The position numbers were made by a program, and so were the translations under genes. Source: Nocardioides seonyuensis (GTDB lineage Bacteria > Actinomycetota > Actinomycetes > Propionibacteriales > Nocardioidaceae). Taken from it: 64,000 nucleotides of DNA. Shown here piece after piece: positions 25,534 through 34,678 of the stretch; positions within the stretch are counted from its first letter, which is position 1; every line of letters starts with the position of its first letter. Below the pieces are notes generated by a model. The model saw only the letters and a list, made by a program, of their open reading frames with translations. It ran no database searches and was not told the DNA's origin. The stretch spans positions 744,001 through 808,000 of the forward strand of contig NZ_CP038436.1 of the NCBI RefSeq assembly GCF_004683965.1. Direction: 5' to 3'.

Positions 25534-27305
25534 CAGCCCGTCCGCTCGACTCCAGCCACCCGCACGGGCAGCTTCCCCGGAGCCGACGCCCGGCCCAGCA
25601 GCACCTCCACGAGCACGGACATCGCGCCGGGGGTGTCGCCGTAGGTCGCGATCCGCACTGGTGCGGTGACCGCTCCGAGGACCCAGGGCGAGTCGGTGGC
25701 CACCGCGACCGCCCCGTCCACCGGGGCGTCGCGGTAGCCGGTGAAGCCGATGGCCGTGCCTGCCGCGAGCCTGGCCTCCTCGCGCGCTTCCCAACGGTCC
25801 AGCCGACGCTCACGGCGGTCCTCGCGGCGCTCCCAGCGCCGCAGCCGCTTGCGGAAGTGCCGGCGCCTCTCCTTGGCCTTCCGCTCCGGCTCGGGCGCGA
25901 CCCGAGTCAGCCGGGCGGGAGGGGTACGGCGCTGCAGCACCGTGATCCCCGCAGCGACGGCCGCAGTGGAGAACGCCGCGACGGCCGCTGGGTCGCCGTA
26001 CGGGTGCACGACGCTGTCCACCAGCGGTCCCTGGCATGGCCCGGCGACGACGGTGACCGCCGCTGCCGAGAGTGCGCGCGAGGCCCCCTTCGCCGACCCG
26101 GGGGCCGACCCCTTCGACCTGCCACGGCCACCGGCGACGTGGGACAGCAGGGCGATCTGTCTCGCGGCCGCCTGCTCGAGGCGCCGACGCGGCAGCTCGC
26201 CCCGGCGCACGGCGCGCACGAGGGCGTCGCGGGCGACCCGCGGGGAGGCGGGCATCAGCAGCACGTCGGCCCCGGCCCTCATCGCGCCGACGGCGATGCC
26301 GGCCGTGGTGCGTCCCCGCGTAACGCCGGCCATCGACAGGGAGTCGGTCACCACGAGCCCCTCGAAGCCCAGGTCCCGGCGGAGGAGCCCGGTGACGACC
26401 TTGCGCGACAGTGACGAGGGCCGACGCGGGTCGACTGCGCGGACGTCGAGGTGCCCCACCATCACGGCCGGCAGCCCCGCGCCGACTGCGGCCGCGAACG
26501 GCACCAGCTCGACCTTCTCGAGCTCGGCACGCGAGCGGTGCTGGACCGGCAGCGTCAGGTGGCTGTCGTCGGGGACGGACCCGTGCCCGGGGAAGTGCTT
26601 CACGACCGGCACCACGCCGCGTGCGGCGAAGCCCATGGCGGCCGCCGTCACGTGCTCGGCGACCACCAGCGGGTCCGAGGACGCCGCGCGGGAGCCGATC
26701 GTCGGGTCACCCGGCCCGCTGGTCACGTCGGCGTCCGGGGCGAAGTCGACCGTGAAGCCGAGCCCGCCCAGCTCGGCGGCGAGGGCGGCGTACGACGACC
26801 GGGTAAGCACCGCGTTCCGCGCGGCGCCGGCGCTCATGAACGCCGGGAAGCGGGTGGCCGCGCCGCGCAGCCGCTCGACCACCCCGCCCTCCTGGTCGAC
26901 GCCGAGGAACAGCGGCCAAGGGCGGCGGGCGCGCTGGGTGAGCGCGGTGTTGACGGCCCGCACCTGGTCCGCGGACGCGACGTTGTCGGCGAACGCGATC
27001 ACCCCACCCAGGTGGAGGTCGCGCACGAGCCGTACCGGGGCGCGGGTGCCGCGCCACTGCGCGACGATCACCTGGCCGGCGAGGTCAGGAAGCCGCATCC
27101 GTCCGACGATCCGCGCCGCCCGGTCGAGCCCGGCGAGATCCGGGCCCCACCCCTCACGCAGCCCCAGGCCCTCGGCTGGCGTCGGCGGGGTCTCCGTGGC
27201 CGTCGCCGCACCGGGCGCCGACTCGTCGGGGCGCTCGGTGGCGTCGCCCTCGCACGCCGAGAGCAGGAGCCCCAGCGTCAGCACGAGCGCGGCGGTCGGG
27301 CGCAC
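25530..27305 (-). CDS. Lipoprotein GH3 beta-N-acetylhexosaminidase (NagZ-like) with Arg-rich insert
   Basis: 591 residues. Lipoprotein signal peptide with lipobox LLSAC (Cys18). The GH3 catalytic domain (about 65-390) carries FLGVDQEGG, the NagZ-type KHFPGHGSVPDDSHLTLP acid/base loop, and VVTDSLSM with the nucleophile Asp. NagZ enzymes release terminal N-acetylglucosamine from muropeptides or glycans; in actinobacteria they can be exported, which fits the lipobox. A second domain (about 415-590) is interrupted at about 475-520 by a highly charged Arg/Glu stretch (ERRRHFRKRLRRWERRED and on), probably a helix, unusual for the family. GTG start at 27305, 3 nt after the MBL stop; last gene of the mscR operon. 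Confidence 0.85.
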   Translation of the reverse strand: MRPTAALVLTLGLLLSACEGDATERPDESAPGAATATETPPTPAEGLGLREGWGPDLAGLDRAARIVGRMRLPDLAGQVIVAQWRGTRAPVRLVRDLHLGGVIAFADNVASADQVRAVNTALTQRARRPWPLFLGVDQEGGVVERLRGAATRFPAFMSAGAARNAVLTRSSYAALAAELGGLGFTVDFAPDADVTSGPGDPTIGSRAASSDPLVVAEHVTAAAMGFAARGVVPVVKHFPGHGSVPDDSHLTLPVQHRSRAELEKVELVPFAAAVGAGLPAVMVGHLDVRAVDPRRPSSLSRKVVTGLLRRDLGFEGLVVTDSLSMAGVTRGRTTAGIAVGAMRAGADVLLMPASPRVARDALVRAVRRGELPRRRLEQAAARQIALLSHVAGGRGRSKGSAPGSAKGASRALSAAAVTVVAGPCQGPLVDSVVHPYGDPAAVAAFSTAAVAAGITVLQRRTPPARLTRVAPEPERKAKERRRHFRKRLRRWERREDRRERRLDRWEAREEARLAAGTAIGFTGYRDAPVDGAVAVATDSPWVLGAVTAPVRIATYGDTPGAMSVLVEVLLGRASAPGKLPVRVAGVERTGC

Positions 27306-27308
27306 GCC

Positions 27309-27932
27309 TCAGCCGAGGTTGTCCCGCTCGGCGCCGATCGTGGTGTCGGGGCCGTGCCCGGTGTGCACCACCGTCTCGTCGGGGAGCGCCAGCAGTCGCG
27401 ACCGGATCGAGTCGACGATCAGGTCGGCGTCGCTGAACGACCGGCCGGTCGCACCCGGCCCTCCCTCGAACAGCGTGTCGCCGGTGAAGACGCAGCCCAG
27501 GTCGTGGACGTAGAGGCAGACGGCCCCGGGTGCGTGGCCGGGGGTGTGCAGCACCGTCATCGCGGCACCGCCGACGGTGATCGACTGCCCGTCGGACAGG
27601 TCGACGTCCCACAGCTCCGCACCCTCCTCGTCGCCCCCGTGGGTGAGCTCCCACAGCGGCCGGTCGGCAGGGTGCAGCAGGATCGGGGCGCCGGTGCGCT
27701 CGCGCAGGGCCGGGGCGACACGGACATGATCGTCGTGGGCGTGGGTGCACACGATGGCCTTCACCGCCCGCCCGGCCACGACCGCCATGATGGCGTCGAC
27801 GTCGTGGGGTGCATCGATCACGACGCACTGCTCGTCGTCCCCGACGACCCAGACGTTGTTGTCGACGTCGAAGGTCTCCCCGTCGAGGGAGAACGTGCCC
27901 GACACGACGGCGTGGTCGACCCGCGCGCTCAC
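27309..27932 (-). CDS. MBL-fold hydrolase partnering mscR
   Basis: 207-residue metallo-beta-lactamase fold enzyme of the glyoxalase II type. [12 protein letters not shown] is the metal motif, followed by [14 protein letters not shown] and [17 protein letters not shown], with the last ligand in [12 protein letters not shown] at 27932 overlaps the mscR stop (GTGA). In mycobacteria an MBL-fold gene (Rv2260) follows mscR (Rv2259) in the same way. By inference it hydrolyses the S-formylmycothiol or mycothiol adduct made by MscR; this is not shown by the sequence alone. Confidence 0.85.
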   Translation of the reverse strand: MSARVDHAVVSGTFSLDGETFDVDNNVWVVGDDEQCVVIDAPHDVDAIMAVVAGRAVKAIVCTHAHDDHVRVAPALRERTGAPILLHPADRPLWELTHGGDEEGAELWDVDLSDGQSITVGGAAMTVLHTPGHAPGAVCLYVHDLGCVFTGDTLFEGGPGATGRSFSDADLIVDSIRSRLLALPDETVVHTGHGPDTTIGAERDNLG

Positions 27933-29053
27933 AGCGTCACCACCGAGCGCAGCACGCCCTGACCGGGAGTCTCCATCTTCTCGAAGGCCGCCTCGACGTC
28001 CCCCAGGGCGATCTCCTCGCTCACGAACGCGTCGAGGTCGAGTCGCCCCTGCTGGTAGAGGTCGACGAGCATGGGGAAGTCGCGCGAGGGGAGGCAGTCG
28101 CCGTACCAGCTCGACTTGAGCGCTCCCCCGCGTCCGAAGACGTCGATCAGCGGGATGTCGGGCACCTTCATGTCCGGCGTCGGCACGCCGACCAGCACGA
28201 GCGTCCCGGCCAGGTCGCGGGCGTAGAACGCCTGCTTCCACGTCTCGGGGCGGCCCACCGCGTCGATGACCACGTCGGCCCCGCCCTCGTGTCCGGTGGC
28301 GTCGGCGGGTGGACAGAGCCGCCTGATCTCCTCGACCGGGTCGGTGTCGCGGGAGTTGACGAGGTGGGTGGCTCCCATTGCACGGGCTCCCTCGAGCTTG
28401 GCGTCGTCGACGTCGACGGCGACCACCGTCGACGCGCCCGCGAGCACCGCTCCCGCGATGGCGGCAGCACCCACGCCACCGCAGCCGATCACCGCGACGG
28501 TGCTGCCACGACGTACGGCACCGGTGTTGAGCGCGGCGCCGAGCCCGGCCATCACGCCACAACCGAGCAGGCCGACCGCAGCCGCCCGGGCCGAGGGGTC
28601 GACCTTGGTGCACTGCCCCGCGGCGACGAGGGTCTTCTCGGCGAAGGCGCCGATCCCGAGGGCCGGCGTCAGCTCCGTGCCGGCCCGGTCGCCCTCGGCC
28701 AGCGTCATCTTCTGCGTCGCGTTGTGAGTGGCGAAGCAGTACCACGGCTCGCCGCGGTGGCAGGCCCGACAGCTGCCGCACACCGCCCGCCAGTTCAGGA
28801 CGACGAAGTCGCCCGGCGCGAGGTCGGTGACATCGGGACCGACCTGCTCGACGATCCCTGCGGCCTCGTGGCCGAGCAGGAACGGGAACTCGTCGTTGAT
28901 GCCGCCCTGGCGGTAGTGGAGGTCGGTGTGGCAGACCCCGCACGACTGGACCTTCACCAGCGCCTCGCCCGGCCCCGGGTCGGGGACGTTGATGGTCGTG
29001 AGGGTGACCGGCTCACCCTTCGCGAGGGCGACGACCGCCTTGACCTGCTGCAT
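27929..29053 (-). CDS. mscR: S-(hydroxymethyl)mycothiol dehydrogenase / nitrosomycothiol reductase
   Basis: 374-residue zinc-dependent medium-chain dehydrogenase. Catalytic zinc ligands are in CGVCHTDLH and GHEAAG; the four structural cysteines are in [15 protein letters not shown]; the NAD-binding glycines are in [12 protein letters not shown], followed by VVAVDVDD, where Asp suits [29 protein letters not shown] is typical of the mycothiol-dependent formaldehyde dehydrogenase group. It oxidises the formaldehyde-mycothiol adduct and implies the organism makes mycothiol. GAGGAG precedes the ATG. It lies 22 nt after the lipoprotein gene and overlaps the MBL gene by 4 bp. Confidence 0.9.
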   Translation of the reverse strand: MQQVKAVVALAKGEPVTLTTINVPDPGPGEALVKVQSCGVCHTDLHYRQGGINDEFPFLLGHEAAGIVEQVGPDVTDLAPGDFVVLNWRAVCGSCRACHRGEPWYCFATHNATQKMTLAEGDRAGTELTPALGIGAFAEKTLVAAGQCTKVDPSARAAAVGLLGCGVMAGLGAALNTGAVRRGSTVAVIGCGGVGAAAIAGAVLAGASTVVAVDVDDAKLEGARAMGATHLVNSRDTDPVEEIRRLCPPADATGHEGGADVVIDAVGRPETWKQAFYARDLAGTLVLVGVPTPDMKVPDIPLIDVFGRGGALKSSWYGDCLPSRDFPMLVDLYQQGRLDLDAFVSEEIALGDVEAAFEKMETPGQGVLRSVVTL

Positions 29054-29075
29054 GGGGGACTCCTCAGTCCGACGC

Positions 29076-29696
29076 TCAGTCGGGGTAGATGTTCTCGAAG
29101 GTGGCCAGGACCGAGTCGATGAGCTCCTGGCGCTCCTGCGCGTCCATCGGCTCCTTGTCGTTGATCACCATGCGCGGGAAGTCGAAGGTGATGGTCCACT
29201 CGCCACCGTGGTTGACGACGCCGTAGGCATCGGTGATCTCCTGGCGATTGGACGTGTTGCGGAAGTGGAAGCCGTAGAGCGTGCCGCCGACGACCACGTC
29301 CTCCAGCCGCTTGCTCCCCTTGGGCACGTAGATCGCGCGCTTCTTCATCTGGCGCGCAAGCTGGTCGAGGGTCGGTGTCCCGTCCACGAACGCCGGCGAG
29401 AGGGCGACGGAGGCCCGCAGGTCCTTGTCCCGGCGGGTCATCACCAGGCCCAGGTAGTCGGTGACCATCACCCAGTTCTTCGGCGTGCGGATCCTCGCCC
29501 CCGGGACCTTCATCCACGGGCCGTCAGCCGGCTCGACCGTGGGAGGCGCCTCGGAGGGCGAGGTGCTGGCGGTGCTGGTCGCTGCGCTGGAACCCTCGGA
29601 GGGCTCGCCGGCTCCCGAGTCGCCGCACGCGCCCAGCGCGAGCGCGGGGACGAGGAGGAGCGTAGCCAGGGATGAGCGTGGGACCGACCGAGACAT
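29076..29696 (-). CDS. Predicted lipoprotein of unknown function
   Basis: 206 residues. Signal peptide with lipobox LALGAC (Cys24), then a Ser/Thr/Pro-rich linker to about residue 58 and a globular domain ([19 protein letters not shown] to the end) with no enzyme motif I recognise. First gene of the lipoprotein-mscR-MBL-GH3 run. The ATG at 29696 lies 6 nt after a TAGGGT box, so the mRNA may be leaderless; a perfect palindrome covers the start codon. Confidence 0.82.
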   Translation of the reverse strand: MSRSVPRSSLATLLLVPALALGACGDSGAGEPSEGSSAATSTASTSPSEAPPTVEPADGPWMKVPGARIRTPKNWVMVTDYLGLVMTRRDKDLRASVALSPAFVDGTPTLDQLARQMKKRAIYVPKGSKRLEDVVVGGTLYGFHFRNTSNRQEITDAYGVVNHGGEWTITFDFPRMVINDKEPMDAQERQELIDSVLATFENIYPD

Positions 29697-29702
29697 GTCT
29701 CG
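29689..29702. promoter_or_regulatory. 14-bp palindrome over a start codon
   Basis: CGAGACATGTCTCG is a perfect palindrome centred on the lipoprotein ATG and just below its -10 box, so a bound protein would block initiation of the mscR operon. Confidence 0.45.
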
Positions 29703-29708
29703 ACCCTA
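29703..29708 (-). promoter_or_regulatory. -10 box of the lipoprotein-mscR operon
   Basis: TAGGGT on the minus strand, 6 nt before ATG 29696; no ribosome binding site. Confidence 0.55.
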
Positions 29709-29760
29709 GCCGCAACAAATTCCATGTTTAGAGGTGAGCGCACCGGGGAAGGCGGGACAC

Positions 29761-30171
29761 ATGCTCCTCCCCGAAGACAGAGCCCTGCTCGGCGACACGA
29801 TGAAGGGCCTCAACCTCGACACGGACACCATCGACATCCTGATGTCGACGCTCGACTCCACAGCCGACAGCATCAAGCCGCAGTCGGTGCTCAACGTGAG
29901 CGAGGCATGGTTCGGAGGCTCCCACACCGGCGGCTACCGGTTGGCGACCAACGCCGGCATGGCCGACCAGGCCGTGCGCGAGGAGCTGGGCAAGATGGCG
30001 GCCGGCATCCGCGAGATGTCGACCTCGGTGGGCCAGTTCGCCAGTGACGTCACCGGCGTCACCGAGGACACCCGCATCATGTTCACCAACTACGAGGCCG
30101 CCACCGAGTGCATCGCGGCCCCGACCTTCGACGGCGGGCAGTGCACGCTGCCGCCCGCGAGCGAGGACTGA
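29761..30171 (+). CDS. WXG100-like small protein, candidate type VII secretion substrate
   Basis: 136 residues, predicted helical and soluble, without signal peptide. WFGG at about residue 50 resembles the WXG turn between two long helices; flanking helices are LMSTLDSTADSIK and MADQAVREELGKMAAGIREM. The C-terminus carries two cysteines (ECIAAP, GQCTLP). ATG 29761 has GGGAAGG upstream; a GTG at 29734 would add nine residues. It sits 3 nt before the next gene, the usual pairing of a short and a long ESX substrate. No EccC, EccD or MycP gene lies in the window. Confidence 0.6.
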   Translation: MLLPEDRALLGDTMKGLNLDTDTIDILMSTLDSTADSIKPQSVLNVSEAWFGGSHTGGYRLATNAGMADQAVREELGKMAAGIREMSTSVGQFASDVTGVTEDTRIMFTNYEAATECIAAPTFDGGQCTLPPASED

Positions 30172-30174
30172 GAC

Positions 30175-31614
30175 ATGGCAGTGGTGAAGGGCCCCAATCG
30201 CGCCAAGCTCGAGTCCTACCTGACGGGTGCCAACGAGGACGACATGCTCCTGGCCGGCCAGGACTGGAAGGACAAGGCCCGCGCGCTGAAGCTCCTCGCC
30301 GACGCCCTGGAGGCCGCCGCCAAGGATGCCGAGCTGAGCATCGGCAGCGAGACGCTGACCGGCCCGGCGCTGCGGGCCAGCATGACCAGCACGGCTACTT
30401 CGATCCATGACAAGGCGGCGAAGCTGGAGGCTGCCGGAGCCGAGCTCGTCCAGGTGGCCGGACGGCTGTCGATCGCGCGCACCAAGCTCACCAACATGCC
30501 GGAGCTCCAGGAGAAGCCGGAGCCCTACACCCCGCCCGCCGCGACCGGCGTCCCGTTCACCGACGCCGAGCTCACGCAGCAGGGCAACGATCGCAGGGAG
30601 CGCAACAACCTGCGGAGCGACTGGGACACCGCGTACGCCGACCAGGAGACCGCCGCCGCCAACCAGGTCACCAAGCTCGACGAGAAGTTCCTCGAGGCGA
30701 TTCCGCCGATGAAGGCGATCCACGGCCAGGAGGACCCGACCGAGCCGCCCACCCCGCCGCCCGGGCAGCCGTCCGGTCCGGGCTTCCCGAGCACCGCTCC
30801 GCCGACGGGTGGCGGCGGCGGTGGAGGCGGTGGCGGCGGTGGCCACGTGCTCACGCCCATCCCGCCCAGGCCTCCCGAGAATCCGCAGCCCCCGATCTGC
30901 TTCCCGCCTCCACCGCCCCCGGTCGTGGAGCCCCCGGTGGTCGTCTGCCCCCCGCCGCCGCCTCCGCCGCCGCTGCCCCCGCTGCCGCCGGTCGAGCCGC
31001 CCGTGAACCCCCTGCCTCCGACCAACCCGACGGAGCCGCTGCCACCCCACACGCCGATCACGTCGGTCTCGGGCACCCCCCAGGGTGGGATCGACTACCA
31101 GCCGAGCTCCTCGGTGTCCTCGAGCCCGGTGTCCGGGGTGAGCGGTGCCACCGGCAGCGGCGCCGGCACCGGCGCCGGAGCAGCAGGACTGGCTGCCGGT
31201 GCAGGCGCTCTGGGAGCGGGTGGTGCTCGCGGCGGCGCGTCCGCTGCCGGCTCGCCCAGCCGCTCGGCAGGTGCGCGGAGTGCAGGCGTCAAGGGCATCG
31301 GCGCCACCGGTCGCACCGGCGGGCCGAGCGCGATCAGCCGCGGCGCTGCCGGCTCCGCGGGGAGTCCCACGTCGCGGGCCGGCGCGGCGGGAGCCGGCGC
31401 CCGCTCGGCTGCCGCCACCGGAGCGACCGGCCGCGGCGCTGGCGCCGCCGGCGGTGCCGGCGGACGTGGGGGCACGGGCGCCCGCGGGGTCGGCATGGCC
31501 TCCACCCAAGGTGGGCGCAAGGGCGAGCGCCGCTCGCCCGCCGAGCGTGACTCGCTGGTCTACGACCAGGACTGGCTGGGCGACGAGGACGTCGCTCCGG
31601 GGGTCCTGGACTGA
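30175..31614 (+). CDS. PPE-like long secretion substrate with Pro- and Gly/Ala-rich tail
   Basis: 479 residues. The first 190 are helical (KLLADALEAAAKDAEL, SIHDKAAKLEAAGAELVQVA), like the WXG100/PPE helical hairpin. Residues 190-300 are proline-rich with a run of twelve glycines, and residues 320-460 are Gly/Ala/Ser-rich with repeated TGRxxGAxG. The end, SLVYDQDWLGDEDVAPGVLD, resembles an acidic tail I associate with ESX-linked proteins of other actinobacteria. Function is inferred from architecture and pairing only. A perfect hairpin follows the stop. Confidence 0.7.
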   Translation: MAVVKGPNRAKLESYLTGANEDDMLLAGQDWKDKARALKLLADALEAAAKDAELSIGSETLTGPALRASMTSTATSIHDKAAKLEAAGAELVQVAGRLSIARTKLTNMPELQEKPEPYTPPAATGVPFTDAELTQQGNDRRERNNLRSDWDTAYADQETAAANQVTKLDEKFLEAIPPMKAIHGQEDPTEPPTPPPGQPSGPGFPSTAPPTGGGGGGGGGGGGHVLTPIPPRPPENPQPPICFPPPPPPVVEPPVVVCPPPPPPPPLPPLPPVEPPVNPLPPTNPTEPLPPHTPITSVSGTPQGGIDYQPSSSVSSSPVSGVSGATGSGAGTGAGAAGLAAGAGALGAGGARGGASAAGSPSRSAGARSAGVKGIGATGRTGGPSAISRGAAGSAGSPTSRAGAAGAGARSAAATGATGRGAGAAGGAGGRGGTGARGVGMASTQGGRKGERRSPAERDSLVYDQDWLGDEDVAPGVLD

Positions 31615-31639
31615 CCTGAGCGGCTCGCAGCCGCTCAGG
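31615..31639. terminator. Bidirectional hairpin between convergent genes
   Basis: Perfect 10-bp stem CCTGAGCGGC/GCCGCTCAGG with a 5-nt loop; it starts at the end of the PPE-like gene and includes the tsaD stop. No T-run follows, as is common in high-GC actinobacteria. Confidence 0.6.
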
Positions 31640-32681
31640 CCACCACGGTGGTGAGCGGCTGCGAGGAGTCGGCCGGCAGGTCGAGTGCGGACGGCGCCCG
31701 ACCTCGGGCGACGAGCTCGGAGCCGAGCGCGGCCACCATCGCGCCGTTGTCGGTGCACAGGCCCGGTCGCGGCACCCGCACCCGGATCCCGTGGGCCGAG
31801 GCGCGTTCCTCGGCCAGGACCCGCAGCCGGCTGTTGGCCGCGACCCCTCCGCCGATGAGGATGTCCTCGATGCCCCGGTGACGCGCGGCGTCCACGGCCT
31901 TGCGGGTCAGCACGTCGCACACCGCCTCCTGGAACGACGCCGCCACGTCGGCGACGTCGATCGCCACACCGTCGCGCTGCTGGGCCTCGACCCAGCGCGC
32001 GACAGCTGTCTTGAGGCCGGAGAAGGAGAAGTCGAAGCGGTGGCGCTCGAGGTCTCGCTTGCTGGTGAGCCCCCGGGGGAAGTCGATCGCGAAGCTGTTG
32101 CCGCTCCGCGCGGCGCGGTCGATGTGCGGGCCGCCGGGGAAGGGCAGGCCCAGCAGGCGTGCCACCTTGTCGAACGCCTCGCCCGCCGCGTCGTCGAGCG
32201 TGGAGCCCATCGGCTCGACACCCTGCGTGACGTCGGCGACCTCCAGGAGGCTGGAGTGCCCGCCGGACACCAGCATCGCCAGGCAGGGCTCCGGGAGGGC
32301 CCCGTGCTCGAGCTGGTCGACGGCGACGTGGGCAGCGAGGTGGTTGACGCCGTAGAGCGGTTTCCCCAGCCCGAGTGCGAGCGCCTTCGCGCTGGCCACC
32401 CCGACGAGAAGGGCTCCGGCCAGCCCCGGGCCGCTGGTGACCGCGATGGCGTCGACGTCGTTCAGCGCGATCCCTGCCGTCTCGCAGGCTCGTTCGATCG
32501 TGGGCACCATCGCGTCCAGGTGGGCTCGGCTGGCCACCTCCGGGACCACGCCCCCGAACCTCGCGTGCTCCTCGACGCTGCTCGCCACGGCGTCGGCGAG
32601 CAGGGTGTGGCCGCGGACGATGCCGACGCCTGTCTCGTCGCAGGAGGTCTCGATCCCGAGCACGAGGGGCTCGTCAGGCAT
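31635..32681 (-). CDS. tsaD: tRNA N6-adenosine threonylcarbamoyltransferase TsaD
   Basis: 348-residue Kae1/TsaD protein that transfers threonylcarbamoyl from TC-AMP to A37 of ANN-decoding tRNAs. It begins [17 protein letters not shown]; the metal-binding HLAAHVAV and the nucleotide-binding [11 protein letters not shown] are present. Full length. Its start overlaps rimI by 8 bp; last gene of the minus-strand cluster. TsaB, TsaE and this protein form the complex, and all three are encoded here. Confidence 0.97.
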   Translation of the reverse strand: MPDEPLVLGIETSCDETGVGIVRGHTLLADAVASSVEEHARFGGVVPEVASRAHLDAMVPTIERACETAGIALNDVDAIAVTSGPGLAGALLVGVASAKALALGLGKPLYGVNHLAAHVAVDQLEHGALPEPCLAMLVSGGHSSLLEVADVTQGVEPMGSTLDDAAGEAFDKVARLLGLPFPGGPHIDRAARSGNSFAIDFPRGLTSKRDLERHRFDFSFSGLKTAVARWVEAQQRDGVAIDVADVAASFQEAVCDVLTRKAVDAARHRGIEDILIGGGVAANSRLRVLAEERASAHGIRVRVPRPGLCTDNGAMVAALGSELVARGRAPSALDLPADSSQPLTTVVA

Positions 32682-33147
32682 GCCGACCTCTCACGCGCGG
32701 GAAGGGCGCCGGCTCCGGGCGGTTGGCTGCAGGGAGCCACCGGCACATCACCAGCGCCTCGGACCCGTCGCGGTAGTAGTGCGGGCGTACGTCGATCACG
32801 GTGAACTGTCGCGCCACGTAGAACGCCACCGCGTCGGTGTTGGTCACACTGACCTCCAGCAGCATGCGGGACGCCTCGTGGGTGTCCTCGAGCGCGGCCT
32901 CGAGCAACCGGCTGGCGATGCCCTCGCGCCTGGTCTGAGGGTGCACGGCGAGGCGCAGGAGGTCGACGACGTCGCCCACCGACATGGTCACCACGTAGCC
33001 GCTCAGCTCGTCGGTCACCAGGAATCGGCGGCTCGGACCGTCGAGCTCCTGACGCAGCTGCTCGGCGCTCCACGCGTCGACACCGAAGAGCGCCTGCTCG
33101 AGCTCGAGCAGGGCCGGGAGGTCTGACTCAGTGGCGGGACGGATCAC
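32674..33147 (-). CDS. rimI: Ribosomal protein S18-alanine N-acetyltransferase
   Basis: 157-residue GNAT enzyme. The acetyl-CoA loop [12 protein letters not shown] and the RimI-type [20 protein letters not shown] are present. It lies between tsaB and tsaD, overlapping both (4 and 8 bp), the standard arrangement for rimI in actinobacteria. RimI acetylates the N-terminal alanine of ribosomal protein S18; actinobacterial forms may have wider targets. Confidence 0.93.
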   Translation of the reverse strand: MIRPATESDLPALLELEQALFGVDAWSAEQLRQELDGPSRRFLVTDELSGYVVTMSVGDVVDLLRLAVHPQTRREGIASRLLEAALEDTHEASRMLLEVSVTNTDAVAFYVARQFTVIDVRPHYYRDGSEALVMCRWLPAANRPEPAPFPRVRGRHA

Positions 33148-33782
33148 GAAACTGGCTTTCTGGGAGCGCCGGCGACCGCGTCCGGGCGCCGCAGGTAGAG
33201 GGGCTCGGGGTCGAGCAGCTCAGCACGCTCGTGGGTGACGGTGTGCGCCAGCCACCCGGCGCTGGGCTTCTCGGGGCCCACCCCCTGAGGGAACGCCTCA
33301 GGGTAAAGCGCCGGACCCGCGCCCGTCACAGGAACGGAGGTGGCGACCTCGGCCGGCCTGCTCACCGCCGGCCCGGCGATCCGGGTCCCGGCGGCGTCGT
33401 AGGAAGCGACGTAGACCTCCTTGCGGCGCGCGTCGGTCGCCACCATGAAGGGTTCGTCCACCGCGCCCGTCTCCACCGCCTCGACGGCGAGCACGTCGAG
33501 CGTGCACACGCCGTAGACCGGAACGGCCAGCACGAAACCGAGGGTGCGCGCAGTCACCAGACCGACGCGCAGCCCGGTGAACGGCCCCGGTCCCACCCCC
33601 ACCGCGAGGGCGGTGAGGTCCTGGCGCACGACGCCCGCAGCGCTCATGACCTCCTCGATCAGTGGGGCCAGCTGCTCGCCGTGCTTCATCGGCCGGTCCG
33701 AGGAGCGCTCGGCGACCACCCGGTCGCCGTCGTGGAGCGCGACGGTGACCAGCGCGGTCGCGGTGTCGAAGGCCAGCAGCAC
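33144..33782 (-). CDS. tsaB: TsaB, tRNA threonylcarbamoyladenosine complex dimerization subunit
   Basis: 212 residues of the ASKHA fold: LLAFDTATALVTVALHDGD at the start, ALAVGVGPGPFTGLRVGL, and GVCTLDVLAVEAV. TsaB lacks the metal ligands of TsaD and scaffolds it. The GTG at 33782 is chosen over an in-frame upstream start because TACCCT lies 7 nt before it. The tsaE fusion gene ends 14 nt upstream. Confidence 0.95.
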   Translation of the reverse strand: MLLAFDTATALVTVALHDGDRVVAERSSDRPMKHGEQLAPLIEEVMSAAGVVRQDLTALAVGVGPGPFTGLRVGLVTARTLGFVLAVPVYGVCTLDVLAVEAVETGAVDEPFMVATDARRKEVYVASYDAAGTRIAGPAVSRPAEVATSVPVTGAGPALYPEAFPQGVGPEKPSAGWLAHTVTHERAELLDPEPLYLRRPDAVAGAPRKPVS

Positions 33783-33789
33783 GGTTGCG

Positions 33790-33795
33790 AGGGTA
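33790..33795 (-). promoter_or_regulatory. -10 box, possible internal leaderless start of tsaB-rimI-tsaD
   Basis: TACCCT on the minus strand, 7 nt, then GTG at 33782. It lies between tsaE and tsaB and could allow separate transcription of the last three genes. Confidence 0.45.
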
Positions 33796-33796
33796 C

Positions 33797-34678
33797 CTAT
33801 CCGACGTGGCGCCGGAGCACCACGCGTCGAGGGTCGTCGTCCGTGCCCGCGGCGCCGAGCGCCCGCTCGATCGTGATCTCCAGCCTCGAGTCGGACAGGC
33901 CCTCGGCCAGGCCTGCGCCCCACTCCACGACGGTGACCGCCGACTCCACCGAGGTGTCGAGGTCGAGGTCGTCGAGCTCGGCCACGCCGCCCAGGCGGTA
34001 GGCGTCGACGTGGACCAGCTCCGGGCCGCCCACCAGCGAGGGGTGCACGCGCGCGATCACGAAGGTCGGCGAGGTGACCGCCCCCCGCACGCCGAGGCCC
34101 TCCCCCAGGCCCTGCGTGAACGTCGTCTTGCCTGCGCCGAGCTCGCCCGTCAGGACCACCAGGTCGCCTGCCGCGAGCGTGCGCCCCACGCGGCGGCCCA
34201 GGTCACGCATGGCGTCGGCGTCAGCGGCGTCGTACGACGTCTCGAGCGGCCGGCGCAGCCGGACGTGGCAGTCCCATCGCTCGACCTCGACGAACCCCTG
34301 TCGCTCCCAGAACCGGATGGTCTCCGGCAGCTCCTGCCGGGCACGCACCACCAGGGACTCGTGGCCGAGCGCACACTCGACCGCGAGCTCCACGAGGGCT
34401 CGCGCCACGCCGTGCCCCTGGGCGTCCGGGACCACCCCGAAGCGCCGCAGCACCATGCCGTCGGGCCGGGGCGCGAGGAGCAGGCAGCCGACCGGTTCGC
34501 CGTCGAGGGTGGCGAGGATCCCGCCGTGCCCGGCCAGGGCGCCGCTCACGCTGGCGAGGTCCTCGGACAACGCGTCGGCAGGCGGGTCCAGGACCGGCCG
34601 GGCGCCGAAGGCCGCCCGGACGACCTGCAGCACCTCGGCAGCGGCCTCCGCGCCGACTCGCCGGACCTCGAGGCTCAC
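33797..34678 (-). CDS. tsaE: GNAT acetyltransferase fused to TsaE ATPase
   Basis: 293 residues. Residues 1-140 are a GNAT domain (GVVPDAQGHGVARALVELAVE is the acetyl-CoA loop; RFWERQGFVEVER near its end). Residues 150-293 are TsaE, the P-loop ATPase that drives the t6A complex: Walker A LTGELGAGKTTFTQGL, then AVTSPTFVIARVH and LVHVDAYRL. Bacterial TsaE is normally a stand-alone protein of about 150 residues, so the fused GNAT half is notable beside rimI. GTG start at 34678 overlaps the hydrolase stop (GTGA). Confidence 0.9.
   Translation of the reverse strand: MSLEVRRVGAEAAAEVLQVVRAAFGARPVLDPPADALSEDLASVSGALAGHGGILATLDGEPVGCLLLAPRPDGMVLRRFGVVPDAQGHGVARALVELAVECALGHESLVVRARQELPETIRFWERQGFVEVERWDCHVRLRRPLETSYDAADADAMRDLGRRVGRTLAAGDLVVLTGELGAGKTTFTQGLGEGLGVRGAVTSPTFVIARVHPSLVGGPELVHVDAYRLGGVAELDDLDLDTSVESAVTVVEWGAGLAEGLSDSRLEITIERALGAAGTDDDPRRVVLRRHVG

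Noticed and set aside
24178..25794. N-terminal extension of the DinB gene to 705 codons
   Set aside because: The extra part is antisense to the SAM methyltransferase; DinB homology begins at 24177.
30809..30843. GGC/GGT run as a possible tandem-repeat array or frameshift site
   Set aside because: It codes the glycine stretch of the PPE-like protein and keeps the frame.
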